Positions 42,294 to 49,310 of a DNA stretch of 64,000 bases are shown here, one piece after another. This DNA comes from Pseudoalteromonas sp049257235 (GTDB lineage: Bacteria; Pseudomonadota; Gammaproteobacteria; Enterobacterales; Alteromonadaceae), in contig NZ_JBMMUF010000001.1 in NCBI RefSeq assembly GCF_049257235.1, positions 310,001 through 374,000 of the forward strand. The letters run 5' to 3'. The notes under the pieces were generated by a model. The model saw nothing but the letters and a program-made list of their open reading frames with translations, had not been told where the DNA came from and searched no databases. Position 1 is the stretch's first letter; each line of letters opens with the position of its first letter. A program made the position numbers and the translations under genes.

Positions 42294-42527
42294 CTAACGT
42301 CCACTTCACTACGGATTGATTTCGTTTCATTTATCTGACTGATTGTACCAGATGATCAGCAAGTAACAAGAAAAGTTAACTGCCTTAGGTTGATTGCGTT
42401 ATCAACATTGTTCAAAGTAGGGTTCAGCGTCTAAATCTGCTTTGTAGAAAATCCCCTAGATGACTGAACTTGCATGCTCTGCGCTGGGTCGGCATAATTC
42501 TCAAAATAATAATTAAGTGAGTACATC

Positions 42528-43049
42528 ATGAGTTGGTTAAGTAGTTTGTCACGTCAACGTGCACCTTGGATTTTGTTAGCGCTAGTAGCCATAGTGCTAG
42601 AAGTAACCGCACTGTATTTTCAATATGCAATGGACTTAGCGCCATGCATCATGTGTATCTACCAGCGCACTGCGGTTTTAGGAATTGCAGCTGCGGGGAT
42701 CATTGGCGCAATTAATCCAGCCAATACCTTCATCCGTTTGCTTGGATTTGCTACATGGCTGGTAGCAAGCATTTGGGGCTTGCTTATTGCCATTGATCAT
42801 GTGGATATGCAAACAACAACCGATCCGTTCGCATTCGTATGTGAATTTGAACCTAACTTCCCAAGCTTCATGCCATTGCACGAGTGGATCCCTAGCTTCT
42901 TCGCTGCAACAGGGGATTGTGGCAATATCGATTGGCAGTTTTTAGGCTTATCGATGCCAGGTTGGATGCAGGTCGTTTTCGCTGCTTTTGCTGCGGCGGC
43001 TATTCTTGTTACGCTTGCTAGCCTATTTTTCAAAGCGCAAAAGTCATGA
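42528..43049 (+). CDS. dsbB: Disulfide bond formation protein DsbB
   Basis: An inner-membrane quinone reductase that reoxidises DsbA. Four membrane helices are visible in 173 residues. The first Cys pair is C40-C43 in APCIMCIYQR. The second pair is the Cys in FVCEFEPN and the Cys in GDCGNIDW, in the second periplasmic loop. The length matches E. coli (176). It overlaps the next small gene by 4 nt (ATGA). A dsbA is not in the window. Confidence 0.96.
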   Translation: MSWLSSLSRQRAPWILLALVAIVLEVTALYFQYAMDLAPCIMCIYQRTAVLGIAAAGIIGAINPANTFIRLLGFATWLVASIWGLLIAIDHVDMQTTTDPFAFVCEFEPNFPSFMPLHEWIPSFFAATGDCGNIDWQFLGLSMPGWMQVVFAAFAAAAILVTLASLFFKAQKS

Positions 43050-43348
43050 TTTATTTTTTAGCCAGCCAAATCCCTGCTCTCAAAGAGTTTAGTCACAAAG
43101 AGCGTCTTGCAATTGTGGCTGACTCTTTGGAGTTATTAAGTGCTCAAGAGCGGATATTGATGAACATATTAAAGCTGCTGTTGATCACACCACTGTTCTT
43201 ATTGTTGGTACGATTTGAAGGCTGGAGTATGTTGCCTTGGTTACTGCTTGCTGGTATCGCCTATCCTATTTTGGTTTTGCCAGTGCGTCACTACTTTGCA
43301 TCAATGCACCTTGAGCAAGCGATACAAACACACAAAAAAGGCAGCTAA
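43046..43348 (+). CDS. Small two-helix membrane protein of unknown function
   Basis: A 100-residue protein with an amphipathic N-terminal part (ALKEFSHKERLAIVADSLELL) and two membrane helices (about 40-56 and 62-80) separated by a short loop, then a short basic tail. It is translationally coupled to dsbB by a 4-nt overlap. That suggests a related envelope role, but no redox cysteines are present. I do not recognise a family with certainty. Its stop codon lies in the loop of a terminator hairpin. Confidence 0.75.
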   Translation: MIYFLASQIPALKEFSHKERLAIVADSLELLSAQERILMNILKLLLITPLFLLLVRFEGWSMLPWLLLAGIAYPILVLPVRHYFASMHLEQAIQTHKKGS

Positions 43349-43357
43349 CGCTGCCTT
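43338..43357 (+). terminator. Hairpin at the end of the dsbB unit
   Basis: AAGGCAGC and GCTGCCTT pair over 8 bp around TAAC, which holds the stop TAA of the preceding gene. GGTTTATT follows. On the minus strand the run after it is TTTTTG, so it can also end comEA. Confidence 0.75.
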
Positions 43358-43377
43358 GGTTTATTCACACCTGAATA

Positions 43378-43671
43378 TTAAATACTCACTTTATCCTTTA
43401 TCTTCGCGAGTAATTTATCACCCACTCCAGCCACATTCACCAGTTGTTCTACGCTGGTAAACGGGCCGTTTTGGTCACGATATTGAACAATCGCCTTTGC
43501 TTTTGCTGCTCCTATGCCAGGCAACATCTGCAATTCTTTTTCAGAAGCACTGTTAATATTTACCAGCGCGGGAACGATAGCATCAGTCTGAACCGGTGCC
43601 TTTTGAGCGGCAACCACCTCACCTGCGCTGAGTATACACAATGCAATTACTGCGGCATGTAGTAGTTTCAT
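43378..43671 (-). CDS. comEA: ComEA-type helix-hairpin-helix protein
   Basis: A 97-residue exported DNA-binding protein. The signal peptide probably ends near EVVAAQ (about residue 22). The double helix-hairpin-helix follows: VNINSASEKELQMLPGIG and VEQLVNVAGVGDKLLAKI. In natural transformation ComEA binds DNA in the periplasm and helps pull it in. Many gammaproteobacteria carry such short proteins, and competence is not proven by this gene alone. It converges on the dsbB unit with a shared hairpin. Confidence 0.88.
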   Translation of the reverse strand: MKLLHAAVIALCILSAGEVVAAQKAPVQTDAIVPALVNINSASEKELQMLPGIGAAKAKAIVQYRDQNGPFTSVEQLVNVAGVGDKLLAKIKDKVSI

Positions 43672-43811
43672 ACTTCTCTCCTTAAAGTAATGGTTTTCCT
43701 TGTACTGCTGTTTTAAATAAAGAAGAAAACACCTTTGTTGTCAAATTAGGTTCAAACAATAAAGTCTCTAATAAAAGCCCTTGACGTTGTACGCACTTAC
43801 CTCTAACCTAA

Positions 43812-43827
43812 CTGTATAAAAAAACAG
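43812..43827 (+). promoter_or_regulatory. LexA (SOS) box of yebG
   Basis: CTGTATAAAAAAACAG fits the LexA consensus CTGT-N8-ACAG exactly, with the flanks TA...TA of the E. coli consensus. It lies 17 nt before the yebG start, as expected for a repressor site. Confidence 0.88.
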
Positions 43828-43844
43828 TATAGTTAGGAGATCCC

Positions 43845-44156
43845 ATGGCTGTTGTAGTTAAGTATGTAGTGGAAAGAAATGGAGTCGAGCGCATGACCTT
43901 TACCAGTAAAAAAGAAGCCGATGCTTATGACAAAATGCTCGATATTGCAGAAAACTTAGAAGAGTTATTGGGCGCTGTTGATGTGCCATTAAGTGAACAG
44001 CAAGTCGAAAGCTTATCCCTGCAAATTGCGAAGCAAAAAGATGACTTCATGAATGTGCTTAAAGGGGCAAAGCCAACAGCAGATAAAGCACCAAAGAAAG
44101 CTAAAGCAGCTAAAACTGACGAGAATGTCACTGAGCTAAAAACAAAAGAAGCCTAA
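43845..44156 (+). CDS. yebG: DNA-damage-inducible protein YebG
   Basis: A 103-residue protein of the YebG family, SOS-induced in E. coli and of unknown molecular role. The N-terminal half (VKYVVERNG, MTFTSKKEADAYDKMLDIAE) is highly conserved. The C-terminus is Lys/Ala-rich and probably disordered. A GGAG site lies before the ATG and a consensus LexA box just upstream, so the regulation is conserved with E. coli. Confidence 0.93.
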   Translation: MAVVVKYVVERNGVERMTFTSKKEADAYDKMLDIAENLEELLGAVDVPLSEQQVESLSLQIAKQKDDFMNVLKGAKPTADKAPKKAKAAKTDENVTELKTKEA

Positions 44157-44177
44157 CACTCTGATAAAAATAAAAAA

Positions 44178-44200
44178 AGCCAGCAAAATCTGGCTTTTTT
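44178..44200. terminator. Bidirectional terminator between yebG and the aminotransferase gene
   Basis: AGCCAG and CTGGCT pair around CAAAAT, with a run of A before and six T after. It can end both converging transcripts. Confidence 0.85.
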
Positions 44201-44217
44201 GTGCACTGTTTAATGAC

Positions 44218-45411
44218 TTATTTAGTCACTTCAGCCACTGCATTAGCGAAGTAATCAATGTTCGCTTCGCTGATCCCCGCCACATTCACACGGCTAGAAC
44301 CTACGATATAGATTGAGTATTCTTTTTGCAGGCGATCAATTTGCTCTTTATTAATGCCTAAGAAAGAGAACATGCCATGCTGCTGCTCGATGAATGAGAA
44401 ATCCATGCCTTCACACTTGGCATTTAATTTTTCTTTGAGCAAAGAACGCAAACCATTAATACGCGCACGCATCTCGTCAAGCTCTTGATGCCACATGTTA
44501 GTAAGCTCATCACTTGATAAAATGGTGTTAACAATATCAGCACCGTGCGCCGGTGGCATTGAGTAAATACTACGTACAACACTCAACATAACTGAGTTCG
44601 ATACGTCTGCAGCTGCCGCGTCTTTAGAGATAATTGAACATGCGCCAATACGCTCACGATAAAGACCGAAGTTCTTTGAACATGAAGAACAAATGATCAG
44701 CTCTTCTACTTGCGAAGCAAGGTGACGAAGGCCCGCCGCATCATCATCTAGGCTTGTACCAAAACCTTGATAAGCGATATCTACTAATACAGTGAAGCCT
44801 TGCGTTTTAGCAATCTCTGTTACCGTTTTCCATTGCTCTGCATTTAAATCCATACCACTTGGGTTGTGGCAACATGCGTGCAGCAATACAACATCACCCG
44901 CTGGAATTTGGCTCAGTGCATTTACCATCTCATCAAACAGAAGGCCCTTATTTTCATAGTCGTAGTAAGGGTATTCTTTTACTGTTAGACCCGCAGCTTC
45001 GAACAAGCTGATGTGGTTTGCCCATGTTGGTGTTGTTACCCACACAGTGGCATCAGTGTTACAACGCTTAATAAACTCAGCTGCTACACGTAATGAACCT
45101 GTTCCGCCAGGAGCCTGGGCAGTACGAACACGGTTAGCAAGCAATGCAGGGTGTGCATCACCAAGCAGTAATTGCTCCATCTTCTGACAATAATCTAGGT
45201 TACCCGCCAAGCCAATATACGTCTTGGTTGTCTCGTTTGCTAAACGAAACTCTTCTGCTTTTTTAACTGCTCGCAGTACAGGGGTGTCGCCTTTTTCATC
45301 CTTATAAACACCAACACCTAAGTCAATTTTGTTTGCATTGGTATCAGCTTTAAACGCAGCCATAAGCCCAAGAATAGGATCGGTTGGTAAAGGTTTTAAT
45401 TGTGAGAACAT
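44218..45411 (-). CDS. Aspartate/aromatic amino-acid aminotransferase (AspC/TyrB family)
   Basis: A 397-residue class I PLP aminotransferase. The N-terminus KPLPTDPILGLMAAFKAD and DLGVGVYKDEKG is typical of the AspC/TyrB pair. The PLP lysine lies in SCSKNFGLYRERIGA near residue 247, and the substrate arginine region near SSRVNVAGI closes the protein. It would interconvert aspartate or aromatic amino acids with 2-oxoglutarate. AspC and TyrB cannot be told apart safely from the sequence, so no symbol is given. Confidence 0.93.
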   Translation of the reverse strand: MFSQLKPLPTDPILGLMAAFKADTNANKIDLGVGVYKDEKGDTPVLRAVKKAEEFRLANETTKTYIGLAGNLDYCQKMEQLLLGDAHPALLANRVRTAQAPGGTGSLRVAAEFIKRCNTDATVWVTTPTWANHISLFEAAGLTVKEYPYYDYENKGLLFDEMVNALSQIPAGDVVLLHACCHNPSGMDLNAEQWKTVTEIAKTQGFTVLVDIAYQGFGTSLDDDAAGLRHLASQVEELIICSSCSKNFGLYRERIGACSIISKDAAAADVSNSVMLSVVRSIYSMPPAHGADIVNTILSSDELTNMWHQELDEMRARINGLRSLLKEKLNAKCEGMDFSFIEQQHGMFSFLGINKEQIDRLQKEYSIYIVGSSRVNVAGISEANIDYFANAVAEVTK

Positions 45412-45457
45412 GGAACTCTCTTTTTTATCTCTGGGTTAGCGTGTATCCCGACACACA

Positions 45458-46111
45458 TTACGCAGGCAAATGCTTAACAATTTCCTTGCAAGCAGCGACT
45501 AACAATGCAATACGCTCGGGGGTAAAAAAATCTTTGCTGAATGCTTCTGCATCGACGATGCCCACTACTTTACCTTCCTGAGAATAAAGCGGCAAGCAGG
45601 TTTCTGACTTCACTTTAGGGTCACATGTATAGTATTCGCCACCCTTGGCAACATAGTCTTCCACATCATTGATAATGCGTGCCTTTCCTGAAATCGCAAC
45701 TTGTACGTTATTACTGGTTGCTGCAAACGCTGCATTCATTGGAAACAGCGGTCTGCTCGGTGCACCATGATAGGCCAGCTTGAGCAGTTGTTGCTCACCG
45801 TCAATATCGCGGCTTTGATAAATACCAAACCAATCAACCCCAGTGTGCTCAACAACAAAATCGACAATACCTTGTAACTGAGCCAAATTAGCTTCACTTT
45901 CTGGCGCGATATACTGTTGTAAGTTAAAAGGCTCGTCTTGCAAGTGACCAAACAAACTACACGCACCACCCTCACCTAGTTCAGGGATTAAATATTGCCA
46001 CTGAACGGGTGATTGGGCGTTAAGCAAAAATTGTGATAAAAGCGTGTGAGCTTGCTCTGCTTGCGCGTTATTAACGTCACATTGTGCGTGTTGAGAATAA
46101 GATAAAGCCAT
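45458..46111 (-). CDS. GAF-domain protein, free-methionine-R-sulfoxide-reductase-like
   Basis: A 217-residue soluble protein with one GAF domain (about 75-215). VDWFGIYQ, IINDVEDYV, YYTCDPKVKSETCLPL and GIVDAEAFSKDFF follow the layout of free-methionine sulfoxide reductases, which carry active cysteines in this fold. Here the cysteines in YYTCD and SETCLP fall in the right area, but I cannot confirm the full catalytic set. A plain ligand-sensing GAF protein is the alternative. It is upstream of the aminotransferase on the same strand, 46 nt apart. Confidence 0.75.
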   Translation of the reverse strand: MALSYSQHAQCDVNNAQAEQAHTLLSQFLLNAQSPVQWQYLIPELGEGGACSLFGHLQDEPFNLQQYIAPESEANLAQLQGIVDFVVEHTGVDWFGIYQSRDIDGEQQLLKLAYHGAPSRPLFPMNAAFAATSNNVQVAISGKARIINDVEDYVAKGGEYYTCDPKVKSETCLPLYSQEGKVVGIVDAEAFSKDFFTPERIALLVAACKEIVKHLPA

Positions 46112-46215
46112 TTAGCCGTCCAAACATCTAGAAATACATCTGGATGCTATCATAGCCACAAGTCGCGGCGCAATAATTAGTTGTAGGTAAGATATACAAT
46201 TGTCTGTGAGGAGAA

Positions 46216-47913
46216 TTACTCAATGACGTAAGTAATGTTTACTTCGTTGCCTTTGTCGTTATAAGTGACGTTTTCAGCAAGCTCGTTGAGCAATGAAAGG
46301 CCACGACCAAAACTCTGATAGCCTTGCTGTAGGTTAATCGCATCTCTATCAAATCCGTCACCAGAGTCCGCAAGTTTAAATATGACTTTGCGTTCATGCG
46401 GCACGTAGTGAACGTCGATGACAATTTTTCCTTGCGTTAATTCATCAAGACGCTGTTCACGTTGCAAGTAGTAATCCATAAACCCTTCGTCGGATAGCTT
46501 CATCTGTGAGTCAAGACCCAGCAAACCATGCTCTAAAGCATTGTTGTAGGCTTCTGATAGCAAGATAAATAACGACGATTTATGCGCATTTAAGCCCGGT
46601 AAATTGGTAAGCAAATCGATGAGCTGGGCAATAGGGTCTAATTTTTTGAGTTGCTGTGCATCCAAGTCCAAATGCAAGGTCAGCGGTAACGGGCTTATCA
46701 CCTTGTTGCGCTGCTCATCAACCTTGTGTGGTGTAGGGTCGATAATGACCACACTGTAATCATCTTGTTGTACTTCACAGCCAGTAAAGGCGTGTACATC
46801 AGCAATGATCTCACTGGTGCCAACACGGGGCTTATTCTTTAATGCCCGCTCAAGTCGAGAATACCCGTATTGCGCTGCGGATGGGTTCTCTGCCTCGATA
46901 ATACCATCGGTATACAGAGCGATACGTGCATGATTACGCAGTGACAAATGAACAACATCACGCTCAAATTCGTCATCATCGAGTATACCCAGCGCCATAT
47001 GCATGGATTCTAGATGAGCAAGGACATCGCCTTGTTGGTCGATAATAAAACCATCAGGTAACCCACCCAGCCAAAAGTTTGCGCTCTGCGCAGAGGCATT
47101 AACTTCAACCAAGGTAGCTGCACAAAACATATGCGAGGGCAATAACTTAGCCAAAGAGCGATTCAATTCTTTGGCAATATCGCCAATCGCTAAATTTTTT
47201 GCCGCCATGGTATAGAAGATAGTGGATATCGGCAGTGCACCAATAGCCGCGGCTAATCCATGGCCGGTGAAATCACCGAGCATAAAATACTGAGAACCGT
47301 TAGGAGCTACAGCACTCAAGAACACGTCTCCGTTGAACATAGCGGCCGGAGATAAGTGCGAGTCTACCCCGTTTGGCATCTCATGTGGCTGCTTCAATGC
47401 ATTTGCAAAAATGTGCTCAACCAGCTCGTGTTCGCGTTCGGTTTGGTTTTGGTAGTACGTTAAGGTTTGGGTTTGTCTTATCGATTGCTGTACCAGTTCA
47501 CGAATACGCAAATGTACACGCAACTTTGCCTTAAGCACCAGTGGCTCAAATGGCTTAGGCATGAAGTCATCGCCACCGACATCTAAACATCGTGCCAATG
47601 ATGCACTGTCCTCTAGTGCGGTGATAAAAATAATAGGCAAATACGATGCGCCGCTGTGTTCCTTGATTTTGGGAGCAGCTACATAACCATCCATAACCGG
47701 CATCATGATATCGAGAAGAACAAGATCAACGTCATTACTAGCAAGCTGTACTAACGCCTCAGCACCATTGCTTGCCTCAATCACACTGTAATTGTCATGT
47801 TCTAACATTATGCGCAGGAGCGTGCGATTAAGTTCCTCATCGTCTACAACTAGGATCAGAGGAGGTACCACTTCTGGCACCTCTAAGGAGTCGGGATTGC
47901 TGGCGTCAGTCAA
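46216..47913 (-). CDS. Three-domain partner-switching regulator (receiver, PP2C phosphatase, Ser kinase), CrsR/HsbR type
   Basis: A 565-residue response regulator. The receiver domain (about 18-135) has the DD pair (VVDDEE), the phospho-Asp (LLDIMMPVMDG) and Lys (MPKPFEP). A SpoIIE-type PP2C phosphatase (about 190-390) shows GDFTGHGLAAAI and YTDGIIEAE. A GHKL kinase of RsbW type (about 425-560) shows LSEAYNNALEHGLLG and SGDGFDRD. The order equals that of CrsR of Shewanella and HsbR of Pseudomonas. The start is a TTG overlapping the STAS gene by 8 nt, so the pair is coupled. The output is probably a sigma factor such as RpoS or its antagonist. Confidence 0.88.
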   Translation of the reverse strand: MTDASNPDSLEVPEVVPPLILVVDDEELNRTLLRIMLEHDNYSVIEASNGAEALVQLASNDVDLVLLDIMMPVMDGYVAAPKIKEHSGASYLPIIFITALEDSASLARCLDVGGDDFMPKPFEPLVLKAKLRVHLRIRELVQQSIRQTQTLTYYQNQTEREHELVEHIFANALKQPHEMPNGVDSHLSPAAMFNGDVFLSAVAPNGSQYFMLGDFTGHGLAAAIGALPISTIFYTMAAKNLAIGDIAKELNRSLAKLLPSHMFCAATLVEVNASAQSANFWLGGLPDGFIIDQQGDVLAHLESMHMALGILDDDEFERDVVHLSLRNHARIALYTDGIIEAENPSAAQYGYSRLERALKNKPRVGTSEIIADVHAFTGCEVQQDDYSVVIIDPTPHKVDEQRNKVISPLPLTLHLDLDAQQLKKLDPIAQLIDLLTNLPGLNAHKSSLFILLSEAYNNALEHGLLGLDSQMKLSDEGFMDYYLQREQRLDELTQGKIVIDVHYVPHERKVIFKLADSGDGFDRDAINLQQGYQSFGRGLSLLNELAENVTYNDKGNEVNITYVIE

Positions 47914-48211
47914 TGGTAAACTTTTTATCGAAACGAGAAATTTGCAGGATCTTTTTCAGTTGGGCATTTGCATTGGAAATAGAGATTTCTGTCACTTGGT
48001 CTTTAAGTGCCTTGTGCATATTCAGCAGCATGCCTAATGCTGAGCTATCCATATAACTTGCTTCACGAAGGTCGACTTCAACATTTTTCGTATCTGGATG
48101 AATGTCCGCATAGGCTGACCTAAAGTCCTGCACCAAGTTAAAATCAAATTTATCTTTGATAGCAATGACCAGAGTGTTGTTATTACTATCATAATGCTGA
48201 CTCAAGCTCAT
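47906..48211 (-). CDS. STAS-domain anti-sigma factor antagonist (CrsA/HsbA type)
   Basis: A 101-residue single STAS domain. The phosphorylatable serine is in the classical loop ASYMDSSALGMLL near residue 57. It should be the substrate of the kinase and phosphatase domains of the gene that overlaps it downstream. In Shewanella the equivalent CrsA controls RpoS availability and in Pseudomonas HsbA affects biofilm. The partner here is unknown because no anti-sigma or sigma gene lies nearby. Confidence 0.9.
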   Translation of the reverse strand: MSLSQHYDSNNNTLVIAIKDKFDFNLVQDFRSAYADIHPDTKNVEVDLREASYMDSSALGMLLNMHKALKDQVTEISISNANAQLKKILQISRFDKKFTID

Positions 48212-48334
48212 TTAGGCTCCTAACCCGCTGATAATATGCTTTTTTAAAATATAGGCCGACATTGTTATTTCGCAATATCAAAAGCGTAAATATGTTAAAA
48301 TGCCACGGGTTTAATTTTTAATAAGAGCAGGTTT

Positions 48335-48664
48335 ATGAGTGACAACAACCTAGTATATTCAACCGAAACGGGACGAATCAAAGCTCCTGAGGCTTCAAGC
48401 GAGCCAGACGTGAAACTTTTTAAAGATGGCGCTGTGCGCATTGAACGCCAAACAAAAGGTCGTAAAGGTAAAGGCGTAATGTTGGTTGTAGGAATTGACC
48501 CACAAGAGCACGACTTAAAGAAACTGGCTAAACAACTAAAATCTAAAATGGGTCAAGGCGGTGCCGTGAAAAACGGGATCATCGAGATACAAGGTGACGA
48601 CCGTGAAAAGCTCAAAGGCCTATTGGAAAGTGCTGGATTTAAAGTAAAGATAGCGGGCGGCTAA
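48335..48664 (+). CDS. yciH: SUI1-family translation factor YciH
   Basis: A 109-residue protein of the eIF1/SUI1 family. The SUI1 domain fills the C-terminal two thirds (RIERQTKGRKGKGVMLVVG, LKSKMGQGGAVKNGIIEIQG, LKGLLESAGFKVK). In E. coli YciH is a non-essential factor thought to influence start-codon fidelity or inhibit translation under stress. It is a single-gene unit convergent with sixA, and its last codons form one arm of a hairpin. Confidence 0.93.
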   Translation: MSDNNLVYSTETGRIKAPEASSEPDVKLFKDGAVRIERQTKGRKGKGVMLVVGIDPQEHDLKKLAKQLKSKMGQGGAVKNGIIEIQGDDREKLKGLLESAGFKVKIAGG

Positions 48665-48676
48665 CGCATTAGCCGC
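48657..48676. terminator. Hairpin between yciH and sixA
   Basis: GCGGCTAA and TTAGCCGC form an 8-bp perfect stem around CGCA. The yciH stop TAA (48662-48664) is in the first arm and the sixA stop begins right after the second. No T-tract follows on either side, so it is a weak terminator candidate. Confidence 0.5.
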
Positions 48677-49147
48677 TTACTCTTGAGGACTGTACAACGC
48701 GCGCCAATGGGCGGTGTTTGATGTTTCATCGAAGTCAATATGGGCGACACCACAGGTTGGGAAAATAGGCATTTTATCTGGGCATAACTGCGCAACCATG
48801 TAACTTACTATTGGCATGTGAGCTACAATCAACCAGGTATCAAGCTGTGGATGCAATTCAATCAACGCTTTAACGTAGTCAATAGCACGTTGTGCATCAC
48901 CCGAGGGAATTATATCCGCAGTCGTTTCTTCGTAGCCAAAAGCACTGTAAAACCCTTTAACTTGCGCCGCAGTTTGTTGCGCTCGCACGTAAGGGCTGAC
49001 TAATAATGCGTCGGGATTGAAGCGCTGCGCCAACCACTCACCTACCTGTTGGGCTTGCTTGTTGCCTAACTCAGTAAGCGCACGCATTTCGTCATTTCTC
49101 TGTAGTGCTTCTGCGTCGCCATGACGCATAATTAAAATTGTTTTCAT
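48677..49147 (-). CDS. sixA: Phosphohistidine phosphatase SixA
   Basis: A 156-residue histidine phosphatase (phosphoglycerate-mutase fold). The RHG motif is in ILIMRHGDAEA at the N-terminus and the second catalytic His in LIVAHMPIVSYM. In E. coli SixA removes phosphate from histidine of phosphotransfer proteins such as ArcB and PtsO (NPr). It stands alone, convergent with yciH. Confidence 0.93.
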   Translation of the reverse strand: MKTILIMRHGDAEALQRNDEMRALTELGNKQAQQVGEWLAQRFNPDALLVSPYVRAQQTAAQVKGFYSAFGYEETTADIIPSGDAQRAIDYVKALIELHPQLDTWLIVAHMPIVSYMVAQLCPDKMPIFPTCGVAHIDFDETSNTAHWRALYSPQE

Positions 49148-49310
49148 GTTTGAGAAATCAACAAATTAGAGACAAAAGTTTTACCGCAAAGCTAGCCATA
49201 AAGGTACAATGTTCGCTATAGTTTAGCTTTACCACCGATATTCAGGTAGGCACTCGCCGTAACCGCTGGCCCTGAACATCTTGTTACTATTTTAGTTTCA
49301 GGAGCAATCT

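Noticed and set aside
42325..42365. Possible FadR autoregulatory site upstream of fadR
   Set aside because: CTGAT and ATCAG arms are present, but the GGTC-N-GACC core is missing, so there is no support.
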